NCBI RefSeq assembly: GCF_000834655.1
Contig: NZ_JXQQ01000010.1
Location: forward strand, 248,001 to 312,000
Origin: Variovorax paradoxus
GTDB lineage: Bacteria; Pseudomonadota; Gammaproteobacteria; Burkholderiales; Burkholderiaceae_C
DNA length: 64,000 nt
Direction of reading: 5' to 3'
The position numbers and the translations under genes were made by a program. Below the pieces are notes generated by a model. That model was not told where the DNA came from, searched no databases, and saw only the letters and a list, made by a program, of their open reading frames with translations. Each line of letters begins with the position of its first letter. Position 1 is the first letter of the stretch. Positions 47,661-55,867 of the stretch are shown here, in pieces.

Positions 47661-48443
47661 TCAAGCGGCCTCGGTGAGCGCGAGAACGCGCAACGGACTG
47701 CCGGAACCCTCGAGAATCTTCAGAGGTGCCGACAGGATCACCGCCCCGGTGGCTGGAAGCAGGTCCAGATTCGTGAGGCACTGGAGCCCATACTTTCCCG
47801 CTCCGTGCATGAGGGTGTGACACGGGTAGGCCAGAGGCCACCTGAAGGACTGGCCAGCGTCGGTGTTGATCGTCTCCACGCCGAAGCCATGCACGTCTCG
47901 CTCGCGTATGAGCCACTCGATGGCTTCTTGCGTGGGTCCGGGCGTGTGTGCACCGTCCTCGCGCGTGTTCAGGAAGCGGGCCGCATCATTGACACGCCTG
48001 GACCAATCGGTCCTGAACAGGACCCAGGCATGGGCCGGAATGCGGCCATGCCGATGCTCCCAATCCTCCAGGTACTCTCTCGTGAGGAGCCAGTCGCTGT
48101 CCTCGGCCACCTGCGCACTGCCATCGACGACCACGGCGGGCGTCAGAAAGTTCTCCGCCGCAATCGTGTCAACCGTGCTGGCGGCGTGCCCACGACCGGT
48201 GATCCAGTGGGCAGGCGCGTCGAAATGGGTGCCCGTGTGCTCACCGCAGCTGAAGTTGTTCCAATACCAATCGGGGCCTGCTTCGTCGTATTTCGAGATT
48301 CGATCGCGCTTGAAGCCCTGGACCTGGCCGAACTCGGGAGGCAACTGCAGCGAGGGGAAGTCCTCGCTCAAGGTCTGGGTCAGATCGACCACGCGGATCT
48401 TGCGCGATCGGATGGATTCGGTGAGCTGACGGAGTGTGTTCAT
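47661..48443 (-). CDS. Cyclase-family metal hydrolase (kynurenine formamidase/isatin hydrolase-like), copy 2
   Basis: A 260-aa protein starting at 48443 (MNTLRQLTESIRSRKIRVVD). The metal site HTGTHFDAPAH occupies residues 69-79 (H69, H73, D75, H79), preceded by FSCGE. The family hydrolyses amide or lactam bonds with Mn or Zn; kynurenine formamidase and isatin hydrolase are members. It is paralogous to the gene directly upstream (same length, same motifs, ~37 bp gap), so tandem duplication is likely. In this operon ring opening of an oxidised indole such as isatin is the best guess. Confidence 0.88.
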   Translation of the reverse strand: MNTLRQLTESIRSRKIRVVDLTQTLSEDFPSLQLPPEFGQVQGFKRDRISKYDEAGPDWYWNNFSCGEHTGTHFDAPAHWITGRGHAASTVDTIAAENFLTPAVVVDGSAQVAEDSDWLLTREYLEDWEHRHGRIPAHAWVLFRTDWSRRVNDAARFLNTREDGAHTPGPTQEAIEWLIRERDVHGFGVETINTDAGQSFRWPLAYPCHTLMHGAGKYGLQCLTNLDLLPATGAVILSAPLKILEGSGSPLRVLALTEAA

Positions 48444-48480
48444 GGGCAGTGGTTTCTGTTGTTGGATGACGCGCGAGGAT

Positions 48481-49275
48481 TCACGGTTGCGTCTCCACAA
48501 GGGCAAGCACCCGCAAAGGGCTGCCGGAGCCTTTGAGAATCTTCAGCGGAGGCGTGAGGAGGAGCGAGCCGGCCGGTGGCAACAGATCCAGGTTGGTCAG
48601 GCACTGCAGGCCGAGCTTGCCGGCGCCGTGCATCAAGGAATGGCAGGGATAGGGAGGCTTCAAGTGGTAGCCCTGCCCGGCATCGGTACCGATCGCTTCC
48701 GAGCCGAAGCCGAGGACGCCTCTCTCCTCAACCAGGAACCGGACCGCGTCCGTGCCGGGGCCCGGCGTGTGCTGCCCCGTCTCGTCAAAGTTCTGGTAAG
48801 CGACAGCGTCTCTGCGCTTGCTCCAATCCGTACGCATCAGAAGCCAGGCGCCTGCAGGAATGCGACCGTGTCTGGACTCGAACGCCAGGATGTCATCAAC
48901 ACCGAGGAGATAGTCGGGGTCCTTGGCTGACGCGGCTGAGCAATCGATGACGCACGCCGGCGCGAGAAACTGTTGCACTTCCAGCGTGTCGACGGTGTTG
49001 TTCGGTCGGTGACGCCCCGAAATCCAGTGGGCCGGCGCGTCCAGATGAGTGCCGGTGTGCTCGCTGCACGAGAAGTTGTTCCAGTATTGGCCCGGACCCC
49101 GCTCGTCGTAATGCGAGATCTCCTCGATCCGGAAAGGCCATGCCTGGCCAAGTTCGGGCGGCAGGGCGATCGTCGGGAAATCCGGCGCCAAGGTTTGCGT
49201 GAGGTCGATCACGCGGACCGCGCGGGTCTGAAGCGCTTTCGCAAGCGCCTGGAGAAGGGTGCCGGTCGTCATCAC
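48481..49275 (-). CDS. Cyclase-family metal hydrolase (kynurenine formamidase/isatin hydrolase-like), copy 1
   Basis: A 264-aa paralogue of the next gene downstream. The metal motif HTGTHLDAPAH spans residues 73-83 (H73, H77, D79, H83). The shared C-terminal YPCHSLMHGAGKLGLQCLTN matches its neighbour almost exactly. The start overlaps the DUF35-SDR stop in ATGA. Two diverged copies could form a heteromer or handle two related lactams. The substrate is inferred from the operon, not shown. Confidence 0.88.
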   Translation of the reverse strand: MMTTGTLLQALAKALQTRAVRVIDLTQTLAPDFPTIALPPELGQAWPFRIEEISHYDERGPGQYWNNFSCSEHTGTHLDAPAHWISGRHRPNNTVDTLEVQQFLAPACVIDCSAASAKDPDYLLGVDDILAFESRHGRIPAGAWLLMRTDWSKRRDAVAYQNFDETGQHTPGPGTDAVRFLVEERGVLGFGSEAIGTDAGQGYHLKPPYPCHSLMHGAGKLGLQCLTNLDLLPPAGSLLLTPPLKILKGSGSPLRVLALVETQP

Positions 49276-50543
49276 AGGCCTCCCGTCACAAGCTCTCGCT
49301 CAAGCGCCTTGTGGTTGTCCCTCCAGCGCTCAAACCACTCCTGGGCAACGTCGCCCGGGTACAGGTCCTCCAACCCATCGGTCAGGGCCCGGACCGTCGC
49401 ACCCGCCAAGGCGCCGGGCGACAGCTTGGGAGGCGGCACGTTCTGATTCCACTCGTCGTCGATGGGACCGGGAAAGATGTTCAGCACACGAATTCCGTGG
49501 GGCAGCATTTCGGCGCGCAGACATTGCGACAGCGACCAGGCGGCTGCCTTGGATGCCGAGAACGTACCCTGGGAAGGCAGGTTGGACAGGGCAAAGACGG
49601 ACAGGAGATTCACCCATGCCACCGAGTGCCCGGACCCGTCTGCTGCGCGGCCCTTCAGCGCCGGGCCGAATGCCTGTGCCAGGCGAAGCAGTCCGAAGTA
49701 GTTCACTTCCATCTCGGCTCGGGCGACATCGGTGCCGGGCCTCGACGAGATGCCCTCGGTGCGGTGGACTTCGGCGTTGCTGACCACGATGTCGACCTTT
49801 CCTCCGAGCTCGCCACCCAGGGCGGCGACCGACCGCGCGTCGGTGAGGTCCAACGCCACGGGTTCCACGCCAGGAACATTCTTGAGCCTCGCGATCTCTT
49901 CCGGGCGCTTCCACGGCTCCGAGTAGCCGACCCAGACGGTCTCGGCACCTGCATTGAGCAGCGCACGCACGAGAGCCTGGCCCACAGGAGTCTTCCCATC
50001 CGTCACGAGAATCTTTCGCCCGCGAGGGGAGCATCCGGTTTCCATCTGGAGTTTGTCCTTCAAGTCAATGTTGAGTTCTTCCATCGGCTGTGCCACGAGC
50101 ACCGCCTGTCCGGCCCGGTCGAGCCGCAGCAGAACCTGCACTCGCGTTCGCTCCGCGCCGCCAACGACGCCAGGCGGGCCAACGCTATCGGTCAGAAAGG
50201 CGATGACGGTCGGACCGGCGTCGAGGCGCACCACGCCGATTCGCCAAGGCAGTCTTTCGCGGAAGTACAGGTGGTTGCTGTGATGCAGCGTTGAAACGCT
50301 GAGCAGTTCGCCGCAGGGGCTCAGCTTGCGCCAGCTCAAGTCCGGGGACAGGCACGTCCCGCAGGCGTCGCGCGGCGGATACTGGACCGTCTCGCATGCC
50401 TCGCAGACTTGGAGCTCGAGGTGATCGCTGACGGCCGCAGCCCGGGTGAGGCCATGGGCCACGCGACCTCGTCCCGTGGGAGGGAGATTCATGCGCTGCG
50501 TACGCAGCACGGGATTCTTGCGAGGGAAGACCGGGGACGTCAT
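49272..50543 (-). CDS. DUF35 (ChsH2-like) zinc ribbon/OB domain fused to SDR domain
   Basis: A 423-aa fusion starting at 50543, coupled by ATGA to the thiolase-like gene. The N-terminal ~155 residues are DUF35: zinc Cys C47/C50 and C61/C64 (CEAC, CGTC), then an OB fold. The rest is an SDR, but with changed key residues: the glycine motif reads TDGKTPVGQA and the catalytic Tyr of YxxxK is Phe (FSASK), so dehydrogenase activity is doubtful. DUF35 proteins pair with thiolase-fold aldolases such as Ltp2-ChsH2, and its partner is directly upstream. Confidence 0.82.
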   Translation of the reverse strand: MTSPVFPRKNPVLRTQRMNLPPTGRGRVAHGLTRAAAVSDHLELQVCEACETVQYPPRDACGTCLSPDLSWRKLSPCGELLSVSTLHHSNHLYFRERLPWRIGVVRLDAGPTVIAFLTDSVGPPGVVGGAERTRVQVLLRLDRAGQAVLVAQPMEELNIDLKDKLQMETGCSPRGRKILVTDGKTPVGQALVRALLNAGAETVWVGYSEPWKRPEEIARLKNVPGVEPVALDLTDARSVAALGGELGGKVDIVVSNAEVHRTEGISSRPGTDVARAEMEVNYFGLLRLAQAFGPALKGRAADGSGHSVAWVNLLSVFALSNLPSQGTFSASKAAAWSLSQCLRAEMLPHGIRVLNIFPGPIDDEWNQNVPPPKLSPGALAGATVRALTDGLEDLYPGDVAQEWFERWRDNHKALERELVTGGL

Positions 50544-51712
50544 TGCGCGCGCTCCAGGATGACGGCGCCGGTGCAGACACACCGATCGAAGTTGACGATG
50601 CCGAAGCCGCTCACAAGCCCCCAACGGGCGTCCCGCACTTGCCGCTCTCCGGCGACGCCCAGCAGCTGGCGAATCGTTTCGGTGAGCCCGAGAAAGCCGC
50701 CTGCCGCTCCGGCCTGTCCCGCGGACAGCTGACCGCCGCTCGTGTTGTGCGGGACCGTACCGTCGTGGGTGAAGGTGTTCTCTCTCACGAATGCCGGTCC
50801 GCCGCCCAAGTCGCACAGTCCCAGACCTTCGAACTGCATGAGCACGATGACTGGATAGTCGTCGTACGTGTGGACCACATCGATATGACCGGGCGAGATA
50901 CCCGCCTGCGCATACAGCTCGTCCCGGTCCCGAAGCCAGCCACCGCGAATCATGACCGGATCTTCCACGTACGCGTTGTGGCGCTCGATGGCACCACGCA
51001 GTTTCACGTGTGGCAGCGAAAGCGCTTCGGCGCGCTCTTCGCGCATCACCAGGAACCCCTCCGCACCTGCACAGGGCATGACGCAATCCAGAAGATGGAT
51101 GGGCTCTGCGATCGGGCGCGCCCGCATGTAGTCGTCCAGGCTCATGGGCTTGCGCAGCATCGCGTTGGGGTTGAGCGCAGCGTTCGCTCGCTGGCTCACG
51201 GCAATTCGACCGAAGTCGGTACGCGTCGCACCGAACTGACGCATGTAGTTGTCGGTGATCAGCGCGAACATCGAGTTCGGCCCTCCGGCACCGTACGGGT
51301 AGGTCGCGTCGCGAGCGAAGGAGCTGAAGTTGGCAAGCCCCTGGCGGAAAGACTCGACGTGATTGGTGTCCGCGCCAATGCACGCGATGATGTCGGCGTC
51401 TCCACACTGAACCGCGCGTGCGGCACGCCGAAGCGCCATGACGCCCGAAGCCCCCCCTGTGGGCACGTCATCCATCCAGCGTGGAGACAATCCGAGCTGC
51501 TGCGTGAGTCCCACCACCGTGTCCGGCCTCAGCAAGAAGCTGCTCAGGCTGATTCCATCGACCTGAGACTTGTCCAGGCTGGCCTCCTTGAGCAGACCTC
51601 GCAGGGCCTGGGCCGCGAACCACTGTGCATTGCGGATGCTGTATCGCTCGTAGGGCACCGTGAATGGCGCAACGAGCGCAACGCCCTCGTAGCCTGTGCG
51701 AACTGGAATCAT
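50540..51712 (-). CDS. Thiolase-fold protein without catalytic Cys (SCP2/Ltp-like, possible retro-aldolase)
   Basis: A 390-aa protein starting at 51712 (MIPVRTGYEGVALV). The fold is clear (GASGVMALRRAARAVQCGDA, TSGGQLSAGQAGAAGGF), but the acylated Cys is G87 (PTGGASG) and the His of the usual GHP is Gln (AGQAG). Condensation or thiolysis by the classical mechanism is therefore excluded. Ltp2-type proteins with the same losses split beta-hydroxyacyl-CoAs by retro-aldol reaction with a DUF35 partner, using tyrosines such as the one in VHTYDDYPVI. Here the DUF35 gene follows and a CoA ligase precedes, each overlapping by ATGA. Confidence 0.83.
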   Translation of the reverse strand: MIPVRTGYEGVALVAPFTVPYERYSIRNAQWFAAQALRGLLKEASLDKSQVDGISLSSFLLRPDTVVGLTQQLGLSPRWMDDVPTGGASGVMALRRAARAVQCGDADIIACIGADTNHVESFRQGLANFSSFARDATYPYGAGGPNSMFALITDNYMRQFGATRTDFGRIAVSQRANAALNPNAMLRKPMSLDDYMRARPIAEPIHLLDCVMPCAGAEGFLVMREERAEALSLPHVKLRGAIERHNAYVEDPVMIRGGWLRDRDELYAQAGISPGHIDVVHTYDDYPVIVLMQFEGLGLCDLGGGPAFVRENTFTHDGTVPHNTSGGQLSAGQAGAAGGFLGLTETIRQLLGVAGERQVRDARWGLVSGFGIVNFDRCVCTGAVILERAQ

Positions 51713-53328
51713 GGCTGGCGCGTCTTCATCGATCGCGTGTCGACGCAGTTTGCAGTCCCAGGCAACTTCTCTGCCATCTGACGAAGTTCTCCACGCTGAA
51801 TCTTCTGGGAACTGGTGACCGGCAGGGCATCCACGAAGGCCACATAGCCCGGCGCCTTGTAGTAGGCCAGTTGCTGGAGCGCGAGCTCGACAATGCTGCG
51901 TGCCACCTGCGCCTGCGTGTCCGACCTCACGGGCACCTCCGGGACAATGCATGCAATGACCTCGTCGCCTCGGACCAGGTCGGGAGTGGCGGCAACTGCA
52001 ACCGTCTTGACGGCGGGGTGGCGAACCAGGACCCCTTCCACTTCGACGGCCGAGATGTTTTCTCCGCTGCGCCGGATCACATTTTTCTTTCGGTCAACAA
52101 AGTACAGGTTCCCGGTCGCTTCGCGGCGAACGATGTCGCCCGTGTGAAACCATCCATCCGCCCAGGCTTCTTCCGTGGCGGATTCATCCTTGAGATAGCC
52201 CGAGAAGAAGTGTCGACGAGGGTCTTCTCCCCGCGCTCGCACCAGCAGCTCGCCGGGCGTGCCGTCAGGGACGTCCCGCCCCTCGTCGTTCACCAGGCGC
52301 ACCTCGACGTCTTTGCCTGGAGCGCCGAAGCAATTGACGCCGACTTCGCGTGGACCGGCATTGGCATGGATGGCGCCGCCCGCGCCGGTTTCCGTCATGG
52401 CCCATCCTTCCACCAGCGGCAAGCCGAAGCGTTCCTCGAAGCGGGCATGGTCCTGGCGCGCGACCCCTGCGCCGAACGCCCAGCGCAGCGAATGGGACCG
52501 ATCCATGTCAGAAGGTTCGGCCCCCAGGAGCATGGCCGGCATGACGCCCAGGTAGTGGCAGATGGTGGCGCGCGTGGCGCGCACGGTTTTCCACCAGGTC
52601 CTGGGATGGAATCTGTCCAGCTGGATGAGGCAGCCACCGGAGGTGATCACGGCCATGGCGGTGAAGGCCATCGCGTTGACGTGGTTCATGGGCAGCGGCG
52701 TGACGATGCGCTCTTCGTGCGGACGCACGGGGCACCAGCCTCCCAGTGCCGTGTACCAGCTGCCGATATGCAGGAAGTAGTCGTTGGAAAGGCGGCAGCC
52801 TTTGGGACGCCCGGTCGTGCCGGAGGTGTAGAGCAGCGCGCACTCGCTTTGCAGGCCTGGCCGGCCGGACAAAGGCGCAGGGGCAGCCGGGCACGGAAAC
52901 TCCGTCGACTTCGCCGTGATGACCTGCGTGCGGATGCCCACCGTCTCGGCCGCACTTTGCACCACGTCGAGCCTGCCTTCCAGGACGACCGCCAAAGCCA
53001 GCTGCGCATGCCCGATCAGATATTCGAGTTCGGCAGCGCGCATTTCAGCGCTGATGGGGACCACCGAGGTGCCCAATGCGTTGAGCGCGAGCCAATGAAA
53101 AAGATGGTCCGGCCGGTTCTCGAGCAGAAGACCGACGCGATGGCCGTGGCCATACCCGGCTTCGGCATAGGCCGCCTTCAGCGCGTTCACCCGCTCGCTT
53201 GCGTCGCGCCACGAGATGGTTTGCGCCTCAATGCCATAGTTGGCTGCGGTGACTTCTTCAACGCAAAGGAAGTCGGCATTCCCGCGGTGCGAAGCGCTCG
53301 CGCAGAATCGGTCGTAGACAGTGCTCAT
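51709..53328 (-). CDS. AMP-forming acyl-CoA synthetase/ligase
   Basis: A 539-aa adenylate-forming enzyme from 53328 (MSTVYDRFCASASHR). Motifs are complete: P-loop LLYTSGTTGRPKGC, the A5-like GWAMTETG, GWFHTGDI with VDRKKNVIRRSGENI, and the C-terminal SQKIQRGEL catalytic lysine. It activates a carboxylic acid as CoA thioester in the cytoplasm. It lies between the V4R gene (7 bp) and the thiolase-like gene (ATGA overlap). An aryl-acetate-type product of the Rieske dioxygenase is the expected substrate, by operon order. Confidence 0.92.
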   Translation of the reverse strand: MSTVYDRFCASASHRGNADFLCVEEVTAANYGIEAQTISWRDASERVNALKAAYAEAGYGHGHRVGLLLENRPDHLFHWLALNALGTSVVPISAEMRAAELEYLIGHAQLALAVVLEGRLDVVQSAAETVGIRTQVITAKSTEFPCPAAPAPLSGRPGLQSECALLYTSGTTGRPKGCRLSNDYFLHIGSWYTALGGWCPVRPHEERIVTPLPMNHVNAMAFTAMAVITSGGCLIQLDRFHPRTWWKTVRATRATICHYLGVMPAMLLGAEPSDMDRSHSLRWAFGAGVARQDHARFEERFGLPLVEGWAMTETGAGGAIHANAGPREVGVNCFGAPGKDVEVRLVNDEGRDVPDGTPGELLVRARGEDPRRHFFSGYLKDESATEEAWADGWFHTGDIVRREATGNLYFVDRKKNVIRRSGENISAVEVEGVLVRHPAVKTVAVAATPDLVRGDEVIACIVPEVPVRSDTQAQVARSIVELALQQLAYYKAPGYVAFVDALPVTSSQKIQRGELRQMAEKLPGTANCVDTRSMKTRQP

Positions 53329-53335
53329 CGAATGC

Positions 53336-53863
53336 TCAGGTTGATGGTTGACGGGTCGCTTCGAATGTGCAGACGTTCTCTTCCGGGCTGGAAGAACGCG
53401 CTCCGCACGCAGAACAGTGGACCTCGGTGGCGAGGACAGGCTCTTGCCAGATGTGACTGCAGGCAGCCGAGAACATGCCGACGATCGCCGCGCATGCCTC
53501 GCCCCGCACCCGGCGCGCTCGCGCAAAAGGGCTGTTGACGACGCGCAGTCGGCAGGTGGTGCCGTCGAGTTCGATATGCCATCGCCCCCAACCCAGCGAT
53601 GCGGCACCAGCGGCGACGCTGGCCAGCAGGGCTGCGGGATCGGAGTCCGCGCGGTTGTCGTAGGCGCGAACGCTCGCGCTGCCGTAGCGGTTCACCGAAT
53701 CGCGCAATGCAGCCAGAGCGTCCTCGGCCGCGCCTTCGGACAGGCCTTCAAAGAGGCCCATAAGCACGTCCGCGCGCAGCAGGACATATCGACGGTCGGC
53801 ATCCAGTACCTGCCCGTTGTCGACGTCGAATCGCAGTCGGTCGTGAAGCGCCAATGTGGTCAT
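53336..53863 (-). CDS. V4R (4-vinyl reductase) domain protein
   Basis: A 175-aa protein whose second half fits the V4R small-molecule-binding domain: RVRGEACAAIVGMFSAACSH, then EVHCSACGA and VCTFEATRQ, with the conserved E-x2-C-x2-C-G and C-x-F pattern. V4R domains bind hydrocarbons or metal in sensor and chaperone proteins. It sits between the dioxygenase beta subunit (7 bp) and the CoA ligase (7 bp), an unusual place that suggests a substrate-binding or maturation role in this pathway. Confidence 0.65.
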   Translation of the reverse strand: MTTLALHDRLRFDVDNGQVLDADRRYVLLRADVLMGLFEGLSEGAAEDALAALRDSVNRYGSASVRAYDNRADSDPAALLASVAAGAASLGWGRWHIELDGTTCRLRVVNSPFARARRVRGEACAAIVGMFSAACSHIWQEPVLATEVHCSACGARSSSPEENVCTFEATRQPST

Positions 53864-53870
53864 CCTGGCC

Positions 53871-54344
53871 TCACGGAAAGAGCTGAATCATCGGAAGGCG
53901 GCTGGCCGCGTTGACCAGGTTGACCCGCTTGAGTTCAATGCGCCATTGACCATCGAGCCGAACGAGCCTGTGAACGTAGTGGCCGTGCAGCACGACGACG
54001 TCATCCTGTCGACATTCCGAGTAGTTGAATGCGGTTCGAAAAACGAGCGTGTCCACGTCGGTGATCTGTTCGCCGAGCATGGGCTGCTGCAGCACGTGCT
54101 GCATGGAGCTGGGCGGCTGCTGCGAATGCGCCCGGCCGGATGCAAGTCGCTCGATGCGCAAGCGAAGCAGGTTCATGTCCTCGTCCGCGATCGACAGCTG
54201 CGAATCACCTTCGGCCTGGGACTTGCTCAGGGGAACCCAGTAGCGCCCACTGGGCGAGAACAACTTCAACCACTCCTCATAGCGGCCTTCGTCGAGCAGT
54301 AAGGCCTCCCGATAGATCAGCTCGACACACTCTGGCACCGACAT
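53871..54344 (-). CDS. Aromatic-ring-hydroxylating dioxygenase beta subunit
   Basis: A 157-aa protein of the SnoaL-like cone fold typical of dioxygenase small subunits: CVELIYREALLLDEGRYEEW, LKLFSPSGRYWVPLSKSQAE and HGHYVHRLVRLDGQWRIELK. It has a structural role in the alpha3beta3 oxygenase. It starts 1 bp after the alpha subunit stop, so the two are coupled. Confidence 0.9.
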   Translation of the reverse strand: MSVPECVELIYREALLLDEGRYEEWLKLFSPSGRYWVPLSKSQAEGDSQLSIADEDMNLLRLRIERLASGRAHSQQPPSSMQHVLQQPMLGEQITDVDTLVFRTAFNYSECRQDDVVVLHGHYVHRLVRLDGQWRIELKRVNLVNAASRLPMIQLFP

Positions 54345-54345
54345 C

Positions 54346-55668
54346 TCATGCCTCCTTCATGTTCAGGGTCATGAACTTGGCCCAGGCGCGGTACTGATTG
54401 CGCATCAGCAGTTCGCTGGTGCCGCTGGTCTCGGCCGTCTGTTGTTTGGCCTCATCGGGCGTGTGTTCGCGATGCAGGCTCACCCACGGGTTGGGCCCTG
54501 ATCGCAAACCCTTCTGTTGAGACTCGAACAGATGGAGATCGTCGTGCGCCACGACCGACATCGGCGAGAAGACCAGCCGGCTGTACGTCAGTGCGCGATC
54601 CAGCAGGAGGTCCGGCCCGCCGACCGTGCGGAAGTTCCAGGCTTCGACGACGGTCCTGTCGACGGCGACGGGCCGGATGACCCTTATGGTCTGGGGAGAG
54701 CCCTTGATGGCGAGGCTGGGATAGAGGACGGTGTTCTGAGGGGACTGTTCGAGCACCTGTTTCGCGCGCGCCTCCCCGTGCGCCGCCTGCAGGTCCTGAA
54801 CATACTGCCCGAGGTTTCCGTATCCCGAGTGCACGCTGAAGCGAGTGCCGGAGATGCTGTGGCCATTTGGAAAGACCCTGCCGCCCATTCCTTCGAAGAA
54901 CTCGTACCGCTCGCCGAACGGAAGGATCTGCTCGAAAGCCAGAGGCATGGGCTCCGACCCGCGGTCGCGTGCGACCGCTTGCGCTGCCCGCACCGCGGAC
55001 TCGTGCGTCGAGGCCGGATGCACCGAGTCGTTGACGTTTTCAAGATAGAGCTTCCAGTTGCAGTGAACGACGCTACGCAAAACGCCTCCGGCGATCTCCA
55101 GCCGGCCGACAGGAGAGCGGTCGACCATCAGGTCGATGGTGGGCAATACATCGCCGAAGTAGGCGTCAAACGCTGGGCCGTCAGCGTTCAGCCGCGCGAA
55201 GATGAAGTCACGGTAGACATGCAGGTCAGCGACCGGCGACAGCCCGCGGCCGGACTCGCAGGCCATGAGCCCGGTGTTCTCGTAGCCCGACCGGAGCGGA
55301 TAAGCCGCCAGGGCTCCGTCGAGCCGGTACGACCACGCATGGTAGGGACAGCGCAGGAAGCGCCCGGTGAGCCGACCGGACTCGACGGTGAGCAGTTGCG
55401 CCCCCTTGTGGGCGCAACGATTGTGCAGCGCACGGATCTCGCCCTTGTCATCGCGCAGCACGATCAAGGACTGCCCCGCAACCTCGACGGTAAAGAAGTC
55501 CCCGGAATCGGCGATTTGACTGGCGTGCCCCAGGAAGGACCAGGTGTTGCCGAACAACTCTCGCTGCTCCAGCGCGAAGAGTTCTTCGCTCAGATAAAGG
55601 TCCTTGTGGACCTTGTCGCTCTGTACGAGCGAGGCTATCCGAGCTGAACCAAATTGCTCCAAAGTCAT
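54346..55668 (-). CDS. Rieske non-haem iron dioxygenase alpha subunit
   Basis: A 440-aa large oxygenase subunit. The Rieske cluster ligands are C85-A-H87 and C107-P-Y-H110, and the mononuclear iron site is in ENVNDSVHPASTHES (D, H and H). It inserts both atoms of O2 into an aromatic or indolic ring. It is the first gene of the eleven-gene operon. No ferredoxin-reductase is adjacent, but a suitable one lies at 62381-63352. The substrate cannot be read from sequence; downstream genes suggest an indole-acetic or oxindole compound. A GntR gene is divergent. Confidence 0.93.
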   Translation of the reverse strand: MTLEQFGSARIASLVQSDKVHKDLYLSEELFALEQRELFGNTWSFLGHASQIADSGDFFTVEVAGQSLIVLRDDKGEIRALHNRCAHKGAQLLTVESGRLTGRFLRCPYHAWSYRLDGALAAYPLRSGYENTGLMACESGRGLSPVADLHVYRDFIFARLNADGPAFDAYFGDVLPTIDLMVDRSPVGRLEIAGGVLRSVVHCNWKLYLENVNDSVHPASTHESAVRAAQAVARDRGSEPMPLAFEQILPFGERYEFFEGMGGRVFPNGHSISGTRFSVHSGYGNLGQYVQDLQAAHGEARAKQVLEQSPQNTVLYPSLAIKGSPQTIRVIRPVAVDRTVVEAWNFRTVGGPDLLLDRALTYSRLVFSPMSVVAHDDLHLFESQQKGLRSGPNPWVSLHREHTPDEAKQQTAETSGTSELLMRNQYRAWAKFMTLNMKEA

Positions 55669-55693
55669 GGCAATATCATTTAGTGAGATTTGC

Positions 55694-55804
55694 AGTATAC
55701 CGAACCTCAGCTAAATTACAACCATTTTTCTCGCTCTCCAGTGAAACCCTGAGTGAGCTAGGTTTCTATCTCAGCGAAGTTCATTACTTAGGTATACTGA
55801 ACCT
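55694..55804. promoter_or_regulatory. Paired GTATAC sites between Rieske operon and gntR
   Basis: GTATACCGAACCT (55695-55707) and GTATACTGAACCT (55792-55804) are direct repeats 97 bp apart; their AGTATACC and GGTATACT octamers are also inverted complements. GTATAC cores are common in FCD-type GntR operators. One lies next to each divergent gene start. Confidence 0.6.
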
Positions 55805-55867
55805 TCGGTTGCTCAAACACTTTTCACGGCGCGCCTTAAGCTCGCGGCTTCGCACACCATCGCTCCC

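Noticed and set aside
50543..53538. Long plus-strand frames (412 and 624 codons) opposite the thiolase-like and ligase genes
   Set aside because: They have shadow composition, and the minus-strand genes carry complete family motifs with ATGA coupling.
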